This document shows, one piece after another, positions 34,797 to 43,370 of a stretch of 64,000 nt of DNA (its first letter is position 1; each line of letters opens with the position of its first letter). The DNA lies in assembly GCA_964558465.1 (NCBI GenBank), contig CAZLEF010000033.1:1-64000 (forward strand). The letters run 5' to 3'. Both the position numbers and the translations under genes were made by a program. Origin of the DNA: JACJYC01 sp964558465. Lineage in GTDB: Bacteria; Bacteroidota; Bacteroidia; Chitinophagales; Saprospiraceae. The notes beneath the pieces are model-generated. The model did not search any database. It was given only the letters and a program-made list of their open reading frames with translations, and had not been told where the DNA came from.

Positions 34797-35369
34797 ATGC
34801 CTGGTATCCGCGAATTCCTGTCCAACCTGTTTCGCGCCAAAAGCGAAAAACCTGTTCTGGCAGATTTTGGCAAGCAGACGCCTGTAACTGAAGCAACGAA
34901 ATCCTTTAAAATCGTTACAACTATGGTCAACTCTGTTACCCTATCTTCCGATATGACCAAGCTTTACGTCATCGACAACGGCAGAGCAATTGTTTTTGAC
35001 CTGGAAGCTAAAAATGGCGTCATCCTTGGTACGCTCGACGGCCAGATCACTGCCGCTACCGCTCTGCCTCCCGCGGCCGGAACGGAAGAAAGCGGCGCCA
35101 ATAATCCCGCAGCATCCCGGGCGGTAAAGTCCTTCAAGGTTGATGTCTCCAAAGGACAGTGGACCCTGTTTTTTATCCGGGATAAAACCACTCTGGGCGT
35201 CATCGGGGCGGTTGATATCGATTTTGGCGTTACGGGGGCAGCCCCTGCGACCGAATGCAAATTTGAACTCTTTAATGTTGGGGTCAATACGCTGAATATC
35301 AAAAAGGCCGGCAACTTCATTGAGTTTATCTTGCGGCTTGCTCCGGGTAAAGGCGGCGTCGGTATTTAG
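34797..35369 (+). CDS. Hypothetical protein
   Basis: A 190-residue protein that I do not recognise. There is no signal peptide or membrane helix. After a short basic N-terminus (MPGIREFLSNLFRAKSEKP), it looks beta-rich and hydrophilic: KSFKIVTTMVNSVTLSSDMTKLYVIDNGRAIVFD, WTLFFIRDKTTLGVIGAVDIDFGVTG, and a C-terminal EFILRLAPGKGGVGI. An Ala/Pro/Gly linker lies around residues 88-105. A promoter-like TACTTTTA lies 25 nt upstream. It lies after the arginine decarboxylase gene (84-nt gap) but has no visible link to it. Confidence 0.65.
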   Translation: MPGIREFLSNLFRAKSEKPVLADFGKQTPVTEATKSFKIVTTMVNSVTLSSDMTKLYVIDNGRAIVFDLEAKNGVILGTLDGQITAATALPPAAGTEESGANNPAASRAVKSFKVDVSKGQWTLFFIRDKTTLGVIGAVDIDFGVTGAAPATECKFELFNVGVNTLNIKKAGNFIEFILRLAPGKGGVGI

Positions 35370-35380
35370 AGCTTGTTTGT

Positions 35381-35417
35381 CCGAAGGTCCAAAGGACTCC
35401 TATGGAGACCCCTTCGG
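35381..35417. repeat. Small three-way-junction hairpin
   Basis: CCGAAGG (35381-35387) pairs with CCTTCGG (35411-35417). Inside are TCC-AAA-GGA and CTCC-TAT-GGAG mini-hairpins. It lies between two convergent genes and may act as a transcription end or be a palindromic repeat. Confidence 0.7.
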
Positions 35418-35472
35418 GGGAATTCCCTCACTGGCCTTCGATCGGCAAATTTTAGCGGAATTCCGGGTGTTG

Positions 35473-36984
35473 TTAACCATTTGCCTTTGTGGTTGAACGT
35501 TGGTTTTTTACCACCTCGATAATGGTTTTTTTGGAGAGCCGGGCTTCTACGTAGTACAACAAAAGTTCGTCCAACCCAAGGCCGATCGCAGACCCCTTCT
35601 GGCGCTGGAATTCAAAAACGAGATTTTTTATCTCAACCAGGGCGTTTTTCTGGTCGTACAAGGCAGCTCCGGCCAGTTTCCGGAACTTGTCCAGAATATT
35701 CATTTCAAAACTGGTTTTTTCAAGTTTCATTTTTTGGAAAAACCGCCGGATAGAACGGGTGGTCTTGTCGAATTCTTCCGGTTCAAGGAATTCATAACCG
35801 GCGGCGAGGTTGAGGATCTGAGCCCCTTTTTGAATGTCCTGTCGAAGAGTGGTTTTCAAATCTTTAATTTTTTTTACCCATAACCTTACTTCTCCGTACC
35901 GTTCATTGATGAACAATAAAACCGCTACGTTAAACAAGATCACCATTTTGGAAGGTGTGCTGATCTGGAATTGGTTCATGCCTTTCTCCGTTTTTCGGAT
36001 GAACAGGTCGATACCCTGGTTGGGGGCCTGGTTGATAAAATACATCAACCTGTAAATAGAAGAACGCTGAAAAATTGCAGCTTTTTCGTGGTAGTTCTGA
36101 ATGTCTTCCTTGTCCAGTTTGTCCAGGATCTCAGGCAGGTATTCATATTTTCCGGCGATAGAATAGGCGGTCAGCAGGTTGGAAACGTCGGCAATGTATT
36201 TGGTGAATTCTTCGCTTTTGTATTTGGGGTTGATCTCCCACCAGTTGAAGGCCTTCAGGTAGTAGTCGGTTGTCAGTTCCCGGTTACCCAGAAGCTGGGC
36301 ATACATGGCTGCACATTGGTAATACAAACGTTTGGCGTACTCCGAACCCGGGGCATTCCGGTCGTCCTGAAACCCCTCGGATGCCAGCCTGGATAACAAT
36401 TTTTGCCGCTCGGGGTGGCGGGGGTCCAGGTTTTTTTTCCATTCCAGCAGCAATTCATAACCCAGGTCAAGGAGTTTGAATTCTTCTGCAAGGGCTTTGA
36501 TATGGTTGTTTTTTTCTTCGATCAATTGCCGGATCATTTCGGTGTAATCCTTCCGGGCGCCGAAAGCCAGGGTGCGGTTCTCCTTGTTGATCTCCAGCAA
36601 GGCCAACTGGTCGTCCAGTTCCAGCGCCAGCTTTCTGGCGTCGGCAAGCCGCTCTTCACATTGGTCATATAATCCCCTTTCATACAAGTATTTGGCGTCC
36701 AGGATCATTTCCTTGATCCTGGCGGAATAGGAACGCGAACTGCGGTAATCCCGCATACTGCGCAAAATAGCGTCGTACAGGTAGGTCTTGTCGCTGGGCA
36801 GATTAGGGCCGAACTTTTCTTTTAACGGGCTTTCATCGTATTCGGGCATATCATTAATGGCCTGGAACAATTCGAGGTACCGGCTGTCCTGCCGGCCGCT
36901 CTTATGAGCATCCAGCGTGAAGTACCTTTTTTCGGATTTGGACATGGCCCGGATGAGGTCGGGCAGGTCGTTTTTACTTTTCAT
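35473..36984 (-). CDS. Large hypothetical helical protein
   Basis: A 503-residue protein with no family that I recognise. It has no signal peptide or membrane helix. It is strongly charged and almost all alpha-helical, starting with LPDLIRAMSKSEKRYFTLDAHKSGRQDSRYLELFQAI. The repeated helical hairpins, such as LYERGLYDQCEERLADARKLALELDDQ, suggest a TPR-like solenoid. There are no catalytic motifs. It is probably a cytoplasmic scaffold or regulator. Its upstream region is AT-rich and holds two copies of a 14-nt direct repeat. Confidence 0.75.
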   Translation of the reverse strand: MKSKNDLPDLIRAMSKSEKRYFTLDAHKSGRQDSRYLELFQAINDMPEYDESPLKEKFGPNLPSDKTYLYDAILRSMRDYRSSRSYSARIKEMILDAKYLYERGLYDQCEERLADARKLALELDDQLALLEINKENRTLAFGARKDYTEMIRQLIEEKNNHIKALAEEFKLLDLGYELLLEWKKNLDPRHPERQKLLSRLASEGFQDDRNAPGSEYAKRLYYQCAAMYAQLLGNRELTTDYYLKAFNWWEINPKYKSEEFTKYIADVSNLLTAYSIAGKYEYLPEILDKLDKEDIQNYHEKAAIFQRSSIYRLMYFINQAPNQGIDLFIRKTEKGMNQFQISTPSKMVILFNVAVLLFINERYGEVRLWVKKIKDLKTTLRQDIQKGAQILNLAAGYEFLEPEEFDKTTRSIRRFFQKMKLEKTSFEMNILDKFRKLAGAALYDQKNALVEIKNLVFEFQRQKGSAIGLGLDELLLYYVEARLSKKTIIEVVKNQRSTTKANG

Positions 36985-37043
36985 AAAGGCCGGATTTGGT
37001 ATAAATTCCTTAAAAAATCAGGATTTTAAACTAAAATTGGAGT

Positions 37044-37199
37044 TTTAGAAACCCAAAGTTAGTAAAAATCTGGATTTAAACGGGGTTGTGTTTTGATATT
37101 TTTAATTCGTTTAAATATTTGATATTCAGATATTTATATTTTTGATAGGTTGTGTTGGTTGCCAGAAATGATTTAAAAAGTCCAATTTAGAAACCCAAA
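37044..37199. promoter_or_regulatory. Pair of identical 14-nt direct repeats upstream of the 503-residue gene
   Basis: TTTAGAAACCCAAA occurs at 37044-37057 and again at 37186-37199, with similar flanks (A-rich runs then TGG). The placement upstream of the minus-strand gene suggests two operators or duplicated promoter segments. Confidence 0.5.
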
Positions 37200-37239
37200 T
37201 TTAACAAAAAAGTGGTTTTACCTGGCCCGTTTTCAAGCG

Positions 37240-37475
37240 TATATTTGTAAGGTATTCAATGGAATACAACAAACCTTGAAACAACAGATCCGGAAAAATA
37301 TCCTGAAGATCAGGAATGCGCATCAAAACCTCAGACCCCAACGAACCAAATTTCGGTCGCATACTGATCCAATCGTTTATAAAATCTGGTTTTATTGCTC
37401 AGTTTATCTGTCCTAATGCAAGACTCACTTACAGGATGTTGGGCAGAAACCAAAAAGTTTCTGTCCAACTTTTTT
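37240..37475 (+). ncRNA. Candidate small RNA with its own promoter box and terminator
   Basis: TATATTTG at 37240-37247 matches the promoter -7 consensus. A strong intrinsic terminator ends the unit: GTTGGGCAGAAAC (37438-37450) pairs with 37457-37469 (12 Watson-Crick pairs and one G-U), followed by six T residues. No known gene lies between, and the minus-strand neighbour points away. A 6-codon frame (ATG at 37259) and a 73-codon frame from 37316 that runs through the terminator are weak. A transcript of about 220 nt is inferred. Confidence 0.5.
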
Positions 37476-38184
37476 CCGGATTTAAACCCAGCAGTTGCCG
37501 AAATCGCTATGTCACACTGGTGAGCCGGAGCCCCTGAAAAACGGGGCTAAGGCTTACAACAGGAAGGGCTCCAAAAAACCAAAAAAGGGAAGCAGACCGG
37601 CAACAACACTTTGTACTATGAGTTAACCGAATCAATGTCCATAAGACGCCACGTGTTTTGCGTGGCCATTTGATCCAAACTGCCGCGCATAAGGTGCGGT
37701 TCTTTGATATACCGGAATATAGCACAAGTGAAACGCCCCTTGAAATGGCCTGGCGGAGCAAGGTAGATGGAGTCATCAGATTTCAGACCATTTTAAGAGT
37801 ATAGGGTGTTTTATTTTCAGAAGGGCAATTGGAGATAAGTAGATAGTTGCTATTATTCCGGGCTGGGTAGCGGCAAAAGCGCTGCTGCCCAGTTTTCTTT
37901 CCCCGCCCGCCGAAGCCCCACAAGGGCGAAGGAGGGACCCGCCCGCCGACTTCGTCCGTCATAGGGCGACTTCGTCGTCCGGAGGCTGAAGCCGGCGCCG
38001 AAAAAAAAGAAACAGGGCAAAATCGCGACCATCTATTCGCCAGCATAAATTTTTTTATTCACTCCAGCCACATTTGGAGCTAGCACCCCAAAAACCAGTG
38101 AAAACCTTTTTGCATACCCCTCTTTTTGATTATCTTTCCGCGAATTCATCCTGGAACCTATTTTTTCATCAAACCAAAGCAACT
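37476..38184. other. Gene-free region with hairpins upstream of the exported protein gene
   Basis: Mutually exclusive pairings are possible around 37525-37571: AGCCCC with GGGGCT, or GGAGCCC with GGGCTCC. Further hairpins are GCCACG/CGTGGC (about 37647-37665) and CCGC/GCGG nearby. A 56-codon frame ending at TAG 37801-37803 has no good start. A GC-rich stretch (37900-38000) shares the 18-nt CGACTTCGTCGTCCGGAG with 43164-43181 (inverted). No known RNA family was recognised. Confidence 0.5.
37863..37900 (+). terminator. Probable intrinsic terminator
   Basis: CTGGGTAGCGGC (37863-37874) pairs with an arm ending GCTGCTGCCCAG (to 37892) around AAAA, followed by TTTTCTTT. It would end a transcript coming from the 37476-37860 region. 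Confidence 0.6.
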
Positions 38185-40068
38185 ATGGCAACCCCGATCG
38201 ACCTGACACGCCGCCTGCGTGTTGCGGGCATTTTTTCTGTCCGGCAGGTACTTACCGTCATTTCCCTGTGTTTATTCTTGCCGTTTTCCTTTTCACAAAC
38301 CCTGGCGCCCGCCAAAACCAATCAGATACCGGAAGCTAAAAAATTGACCCTGGGCGACACCTCCGTCTGGTATTTTGACGGGTTAAATCCACTGGCGCCC
38401 CTCGCTTCCGACCCTGGCGTAACGCCGCCTCCTCCTCAATACTGGATGTTCTGGTTGTACGGCGACGGAAATTTCGGCTGGACAAAATCCGCTGCATCCA
38501 ACTCCTGGGATCCCCGTTCTTACCATAAGTATTACGTCCCGATGGGGCAAAGCCCTTCCGGCGCCCCCCAATCCGCCAGCAAAACCTTTAAAGGCAAGGC
38601 TTACGCCAGCGGCCTGTATGGAGGAGGCAACCCGCCGCCCAAACGCGTAATGGGCGACATGTCCATCACCAATACGGCAGGCGAACTGGAGCCCATTCAG
38701 ACCACTCCCGCCGTGGAAGGCAACGCCTACCTGAAGGTCCAGCCGCATATCACTCCAGGCGTGCAGGGAGATACCAATGTCTGGATCCTGTCGGTCAAAA
38801 ACCCCAGTAAAGACCTTACCCTAAGCGGCCAGGTATACCTGTTTTACAATGGTTTGCTCGAGGAAATGCTAGTGACTTATAGCCGCGGAGGCGGACGGGA
38901 TACAACTTACGTGCCCGCCAAAGTCAACAACGTCAACCAGTTTATGAATTCTGCCGTTGACGCTATTTTTAACGATCATGCATCCGACAGGGTAGACCAG
39001 GTTCCATACCAGCTTTCATCCATGCCATCCCCCGAACTGGCGGCCAAATACACCAAGGCTTATTTCTGGACCTTTCGCGGCTTGTTCCCCGGCGAAGAAC
39101 GGCATCTTTTTATCCAGATGACCAATGATACACAATTGCTCCAGAAATACAACCCGCTGAAAGAAGCCCGTCAGCCCATGATGGCAGTTCTTGCCATCGA
39201 TCCGGTTTTTGTCAACGATGTGCCGGTTCCCGTACCGGTGACCCTCTCGGAGGCTGACCAGACCCTTGTTAATGCCTATGACCTTGATGGTTTCCTGGAA
39301 GCAGGTCGAACCGGCGAAGAAAACTGGTTTGCCGATGCGATCAGCCAGGTCATTTCTTCGGTGCAACAGCCTTTAAGCGGGTTTCCCTCCAATGTTATTG
39401 CGGATGTATATGAGGCCAAAGGCAGGGTTTCCGACTCCTACGACCCCAATTATCTCCTGCTCGAGGCTTGTTCCTGCCCGCCGGACGGCGATGGCGCTCA
39501 AAAACTGATCTGCACCGTCAATTTTCAGAACGACGGCCTGCAACCCACCAGCAATGTGTACATCACCATCGACATCCCCGAAGGCATTCAGATGAACAGC
39601 CTTTTTGATTCCCTGCTTTACCTGCATCCGGAAATCGGTTCGGGTACTTCCGGGATGGTCCAGGTGATCAAAAGCACCGCGCCGGGCTCCCGGACTGTCA
39701 CCTGGAAACTACTCAATTTTGCCATTCAACCCACACAAATATACGGCCCGGATAACCCTGCCACATACGGCCAGATCGTTTTTACCCTATTGACGGAAAA
39801 CGGAACGGATATTGCGTCCCTGGAACCAATGTTCGCCTGCATACGTTTTAACCAGGAAAATGCGCCTGAGGTCTGTACCGAAAAAGTGGCGGCGCTGCTG
39901 CTGGAATCGGGCGACGGCGCCAGCGCTCAGATTTTGACCTGCGAAGATTGCGATTGTCCGCCGTTCAATTTTATGGACTGGCTGCGAAGCCTGCCGTGGT
40001 GGGCGTATCTTCTGGCCCTGGGCCTTTTGATTTTGATTATCTGGTTGATCCGGCGCCTGAGATCGTAG
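38185..40068 (+). CDS. Exported protein with C-terminal membrane anchor
   Basis: A 627-residue protein that I do not recognise. Residues 1-40 are a signal peptide with a basic N-region (LTRRLRVAGIF...FLPFSFSQ). The body is beta-rich, with NPSKDLTLSGQVYLFYNG, a putative DUF11-like stretch CTVNFQNDGLQPTSNVYITIDIPEGI, and cysteine pairs at EACSCPPDGDG and CEDCDCPPF. It ends in one transmembrane helix (WWAYLLALGLLILIIWL) and a basic tail RRLRS. It is therefore held on the outer face of the inner membrane. The gene immediately upstream of the CHAT protease gene, with the same topology, suggests partners. The upstream ATG at 38074 would bury the signal peptide, so 38185 is chosen. Confidence 0.75.
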   Translation: MATPIDLTRRLRVAGIFSVRQVLTVISLCLFLPFSFSQTLAPAKTNQIPEAKKLTLGDTSVWYFDGLNPLAPLASDPGVTPPPPQYWMFWLYGDGNFGWTKSAASNSWDPRSYHKYYVPMGQSPSGAPQSASKTFKGKAYASGLYGGGNPPPKRVMGDMSITNTAGELEPIQTTPAVEGNAYLKVQPHITPGVQGDTNVWILSVKNPSKDLTLSGQVYLFYNGLLEEMLVTYSRGGGRDTTYVPAKVNNVNQFMNSAVDAIFNDHASDRVDQVPYQLSSMPSPELAAKYTKAYFWTFRGLFPGEERHLFIQMTNDTQLLQKYNPLKEARQPMMAVLAIDPVFVNDVPVPVPVTLSEADQTLVNAYDLDGFLEAGRTGEENWFADAISQVISSVQQPLSGFPSNVIADVYEAKGRVSDSYDPNYLLLEACSCPPDGDGAQKLICTVNFQNDGLQPTSNVYITIDIPEGIQMNSLFDSLLYLHPEIGSGTSGMVQVIKSTAPGSRTVTWKLLNFAIQPTQIYGPDNPATYGQIVFTLLTENGTDIASLEPMFACIRFNQENAPEVCTEKVAALLLESGDGASAQILTCEDCDCPPFNFMDWLRSLPWWAYLLALGLLILIIWLIRRLRS

Positions 40069-40160
40069 TTTGCAGTTCGACAGTTCGACAGTTTGCAGTT
40101 CGACAGCCTTGCAGTTCGACAGTTCGACAGACTGACGAACTGCAAGACTGTCGAACTGAA
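40066..40160. repeat. GCAGTTCGACAGTTCGACAG repeat
   Basis: Units of GCAGTTCGACAGTT start right at the stop codon (TAG, 40066-40068). They are followed by an inverted part, CTGACGAACTGCAAGACTGTC, so the array can fold back on itself. It separates the exported protein gene from the CHAT gene. Confidence 0.85.
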
Positions 40161-40186
40161 ATATAACTCCCTCAAAACCAAAACAT

Positions 40187-43081
40187 ATGCGTATCCCAAC
40201 CTCCCTTGGCATTGCATTGGCATCCGTTTTTTTGATCATCCTCCGGTCGCCGGCACTGGGTCATTCAGGGCAAGAATGGATCGACCTGGCCATTCAGTCT
40301 GCCAAAAATGAAAAAACCGACAGTGTCGCCCTGGCCCTGCAGAAAGCAAAACAATCTTTTGAAAAAAGCGGCGATCTGGCCGGATGGATCTCCGGTTGTA
40401 AAAAAGCAGCCAAATTTTACCGGGATCAAATGGACGACCCGGAGCAGGCAATGGCCCTCTTCCGCCGCTGTATGCCGGATCAAAACTGGAAACAACCCTC
40501 CACGGAAAAAGAATGGGACGAAACCGCATGGCTCTATGTCAATGTGGCCTATACTTTTAATTATTCCTTCGAACAATATCGCGAAGCCGCCAATTATTAC
40601 GAACGCGCCCGCCAGATACTCGTGGACCGCCTGGGGCAGGAGAACCTCGATGTGGCCGTATACATTTACCAGGAATTGGGTAACCTTTATACCAAACTGG
40701 GGGATTACCGGGCGGCGGAATTGCTGTTGGAAAAATTCAAAGATATCGCTGTCAGGGAAAGCCGGTTTGAACTCGCTGCGCAGGCCTTCAGCGATCTTTC
40801 TGTTATGAATATCGCCCGGGGCGAAAATGAAAAAGCGGTTTCCATTTGCAAGGAGGGGTTAAAGTTGAAAAATCTTGCCCCTTTTTCTATCGGATTATTG
40901 AACGGCAACCTCATCAAGGCCCACACCAACCTCGGGAAATATTCCCAGGCCCTGGCCAATGCGCGGGAAGCCGAAAAAGCCTTTAAAACCATTCTGAAAG
41001 CCGGTTTTGAACCCATCAAACGGCGTTTATCCATCATCGAGTGGCTCAAAGGGGATATCTATGCCCGGACCGGAGCGTATTCCGAAGCTGAAACCGCTTT
41101 TAAAACATCCAGGCAGTATCTGTTCGACCTGGGGGCCGGCGGCCAGGCCCGCGACCTGAGCCGGATCTATAATTCCTGGGCGGCGATGGAAACCCTCCGG
41201 AACCGGCACGACGAAGCCCTGGTTTTGCACCAGAAAGCGCTCCAGGCGGTGGTGGCCGGCTTCAACCCCTCTCAACTGACCGAAAACCCGGAACCAAATA
41301 CCTTCCATGCAGAGAAGACCATCCAGGAAACCCTGCTGGCAAAAGCCGAAGCTTTGCAGGCCAGGTACCGTACATCTAAACAACCGGCTGACCTGGAATC
41401 AGCGCTTGAATGCCACGAATTGATTTTTGAAGTGGAAAAACTGCTCCGGCAGACGTTCCCGTTTGAAAGCTCGCAACTGGAAAAAGCAGAGGAAAGCCGG
41501 CGCAGGAGCGAAGAAGCCATTTCCATCGCTTTTGAGTTGTGGGAAAAGACCCGGCGGTCCGAATACCAGGAACGCGCCCTGGCTATTGCCGAACGCAGCA
41601 AAAGCATCCTTTTATTAGAGGCCTTTCACCGGGCAATGGCCAATAACCTGTCGAACCTTCCGGCAAATGTTTTGGGGAAAGAACGTGAACTTCAGGCCGC
41701 AATTGCAGTAGCGGAAAAACGCCTTTTTGATTCTCGGTCCGCCGACGAAACCCCGGAAACCATCCGGGAACTTGAAAACAAAGTATTGGCCCGCCGGCAG
41801 GCGTACACTGCCTGGGTCAGCCAGTTGGATCAGGACAACCGCCGGTATTACGACCTTAAATCCGGTTACCAGGTTGCCACCCTGGCGGATATCCGCGCCA
41901 ACCTGACAGCAGATCAGGCCTTTGTGAATTACTTCACCGGCGAGGAAAATATTTACATCTTTGTGATCACACCGGCCAAATTTGAATGTTATTCCGTCCT
42001 GCGGGATTTCCCGCTCAACGATTGGGTGGCGGGTTTCCGGAACGCCATTGAAGGCTTCCAGATGCCGGGCGCCGACCGGAAATTGCTGAGCGATACCTAT
42101 AGTGAACTGGGATATAAGCTGTACGAAAAACTTTTGGCGCCCCTGAAACAGGCCGGTTTGCCGGAAAATCTTCTGATCGTGCCCAGCGGCGCCCTGGGCT
42201 TTGTGCCTTTCGACGCCTTGCTGACGGCCCCCCGGAACGACGCCCGGTTTATGGAATATCCGTACCTGATGAAACAATACAATATCAGTTATGCCTATTC
42301 CGGTACGGTACAGCATATGCTGGCCCAACGCCGCGCAGGTAGCCGGCAATTTGTGGGTTTTGCCCCGGAATTTGCGGGCTACGGCGGATTTAGTCCGTTG
42401 TCGAATAACCTGGAAGTGGTGGCCGGGGCCCGGAAGATCATGGGAGGAAAAGTGTTCCGCAAGGAGGATGCGACCCTGGAGAACTGGAAACATTACGCAC
42501 CGGAAGCGGGTTTCCTGCATTTATCCACCCATGCCCAAGCCAACAGCGCCGAGGGGGAGTTCTCCTTTATTGTCTTCAGCAATGCAAACGGCGGATATGA
42601 TTCCCTCTTTGTAAAAGATCTTTATGGGATGGACCTCGCAGCCGAGCTGGTGATCCTCAGTGCCTGTGAAACGGGCCTGGGCAAACTTTACGAAGGCGAA
42701 GGCATGATCAGCCTGGCGCGCGGTTTCTTTTTTGCCGGCGCCCGCAGCGTGATCACCACCCTCTGGCAGATCAATGACGACGCCAACCGCCGCATCATGT
42801 CCGATTTTTATAAAGAACTCAAAACCGGTCAAACCAAAAGCGGGGCCCTGCGCAACGCCAAACTCGCGCAATTGGAAGCCGGCAACGACCCCCTCAACGC
42901 TCATCCGGTGTATTGGGCCGCTTTTGCGCCAGTAGGCGACATGGAAGCTGTCTTTCAGCCGGTTTCGTGGCTGGTTTGGGCAGGCGCCGGGATGCTGTTG
43001 ATCCTGGGGTTCAGAATGGCTTACCGGGCAAAACAAAAGCAGTCGGCGTTTAAAGACGGCAGAGGGGTGGCTACTGCATGA
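40187..43081 (+). CDS. Periplasmic TPR-CHAT protease with C-terminal membrane anchor
   Basis: A 964-residue CHAT (caspase HetF associated with TPRs) protein. A signal peptide (about 1-25) is followed by TPR-like helical hairpins (about 30-600; for example YREAANYYERARQILVDRLGQENLDVA). The CHAT caspase-fold domain covers about 620-920. The catalytic His782 is in LHLSTHAQA and Cys827 in ILSACETGLG; LLIVPSGALGFVPFDALL is the usual entry motif. A transmembrane helix (SWLVWAGAGMLLILGFRMA) and a basic tail end it. The protease domain should lie in the periplasm. The neighbouring exported protein is a candidate substrate or partner. Confidence 0.9.
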   Translation: MRIPTSLGIALASVFLIILRSPALGHSGQEWIDLAIQSAKNEKTDSVALALQKAKQSFEKSGDLAGWISGCKKAAKFYRDQMDDPEQAMALFRRCMPDQNWKQPSTEKEWDETAWLYVNVAYTFNYSFEQYREAANYYERARQILVDRLGQENLDVAVYIYQELGNLYTKLGDYRAAELLLEKFKDIAVRESRFELAAQAFSDLSVMNIARGENEKAVSICKEGLKLKNLAPFSIGLLNGNLIKAHTNLGKYSQALANAREAEKAFKTILKAGFEPIKRRLSIIEWLKGDIYARTGAYSEAETAFKTSRQYLFDLGAGGQARDLSRIYNSWAAMETLRNRHDEALVLHQKALQAVVAGFNPSQLTENPEPNTFHAEKTIQETLLAKAEALQARYRTSKQPADLESALECHELIFEVEKLLRQTFPFESSQLEKAEESRRRSEEAISIAFELWEKTRRSEYQERALAIAERSKSILLLEAFHRAMANNLSNLPANVLGKERELQAAIAVAEKRLFDSRSADETPETIRELENKVLARRQAYTAWVSQLDQDNRRYYDLKSGYQVATLADIRANLTADQAFVNYFTGEENIYIFVITPAKFECYSVLRDFPLNDWVAGFRNAIEGFQMPGADRKLLSDTYSELGYKLYEKLLAPLKQAGLPENLLIVPSGALGFVPFDALLTAPRNDARFMEYPYLMKQYNISYAYSGTVQHMLAQRRAGSRQFVGFAPEFAGYGGFSPLSNNLEVVAGARKIMGGKVFRKEDATLENWKHYAPEAGFLHLSTHAQANSAEGEFSFIVFSNANGGYDSLFVKDLYGMDLAAELVILSACETGLGKLYEGEGMISLARGFFFAGARSVITTLWQINDDANRRIMSDFYKELKTGQTKSGALRNAKLAQLEAGNDPLNAHPVYWAAFAPVGDMEAVFQPVSWLVWAGAGMLLILGFRMAYRAKQKQSAFKDGRGVATA

Positions 43082-43323
43082 GGTTAGTTTGCCAGTCTCC
43101 GGGAACTGAGCGAAGTCGAAGTTCAGTCCGCAGCCGGTGACGGAAATGCGGAAATGCTTCGGTCTCCGGACGACGAAGTCGGCCAGGCTCAGCACGAAAG
43201 GGTTGAAGGCATTGCGTTTCCCCCCCTCTCCCCATCACTCAGTCTCTCCGTCCTCAGCCAAAAAGGTAAAATGTCCTGTAGTATGGCGGAGCATACCCGG
43301 AACAAAGAGAGACGAACTGAAAT
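43082..43323. other. Intergenic stretch with dispersed repeats
   Basis: It holds the inverted copy (43093-43126) of the 34-nt sequence at 8320-8353. It also holds an 18-nt inverted match (43164-43181) to 37967-37984 and a pyrimidine-rich run. No gene is visible. Confidence 0.7.
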
Positions 43324-43353
43324 TTGTTATCTCCGGACTTTCTGCTACATTTG
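43324..43353 (+). promoter_or_regulatory. Promoter of the MFS transporter gene
   Basis: TTG at 43324-43326 and TACATTTG at 43346-43353 with 19 nt between, a full match to the Bacteroidota consensus. The start codon is 18 nt further on, so the leader is very short. Confidence 0.65.
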
Positions 43354-43354
43354 G

Positions 43355-43370
43355 GATCACATATGTGATC
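43355..43370. promoter_or_regulatory. 16-bp perfect palindrome, probable operator
   Basis: GATCACATATGTGATC lies between the -7 box and the ATG at 43371, covering the expected transcription start. Its position and perfect symmetry suggest the binding site of a dimeric repressor controlling the transporter. Confidence 0.6.

Noticed and set aside
37507..37776. An 89-codon minus-strand frame in the gene-free region
   Set aside because: It has low-information composition, no start context and hairpins throughout. Not supported as a protein.
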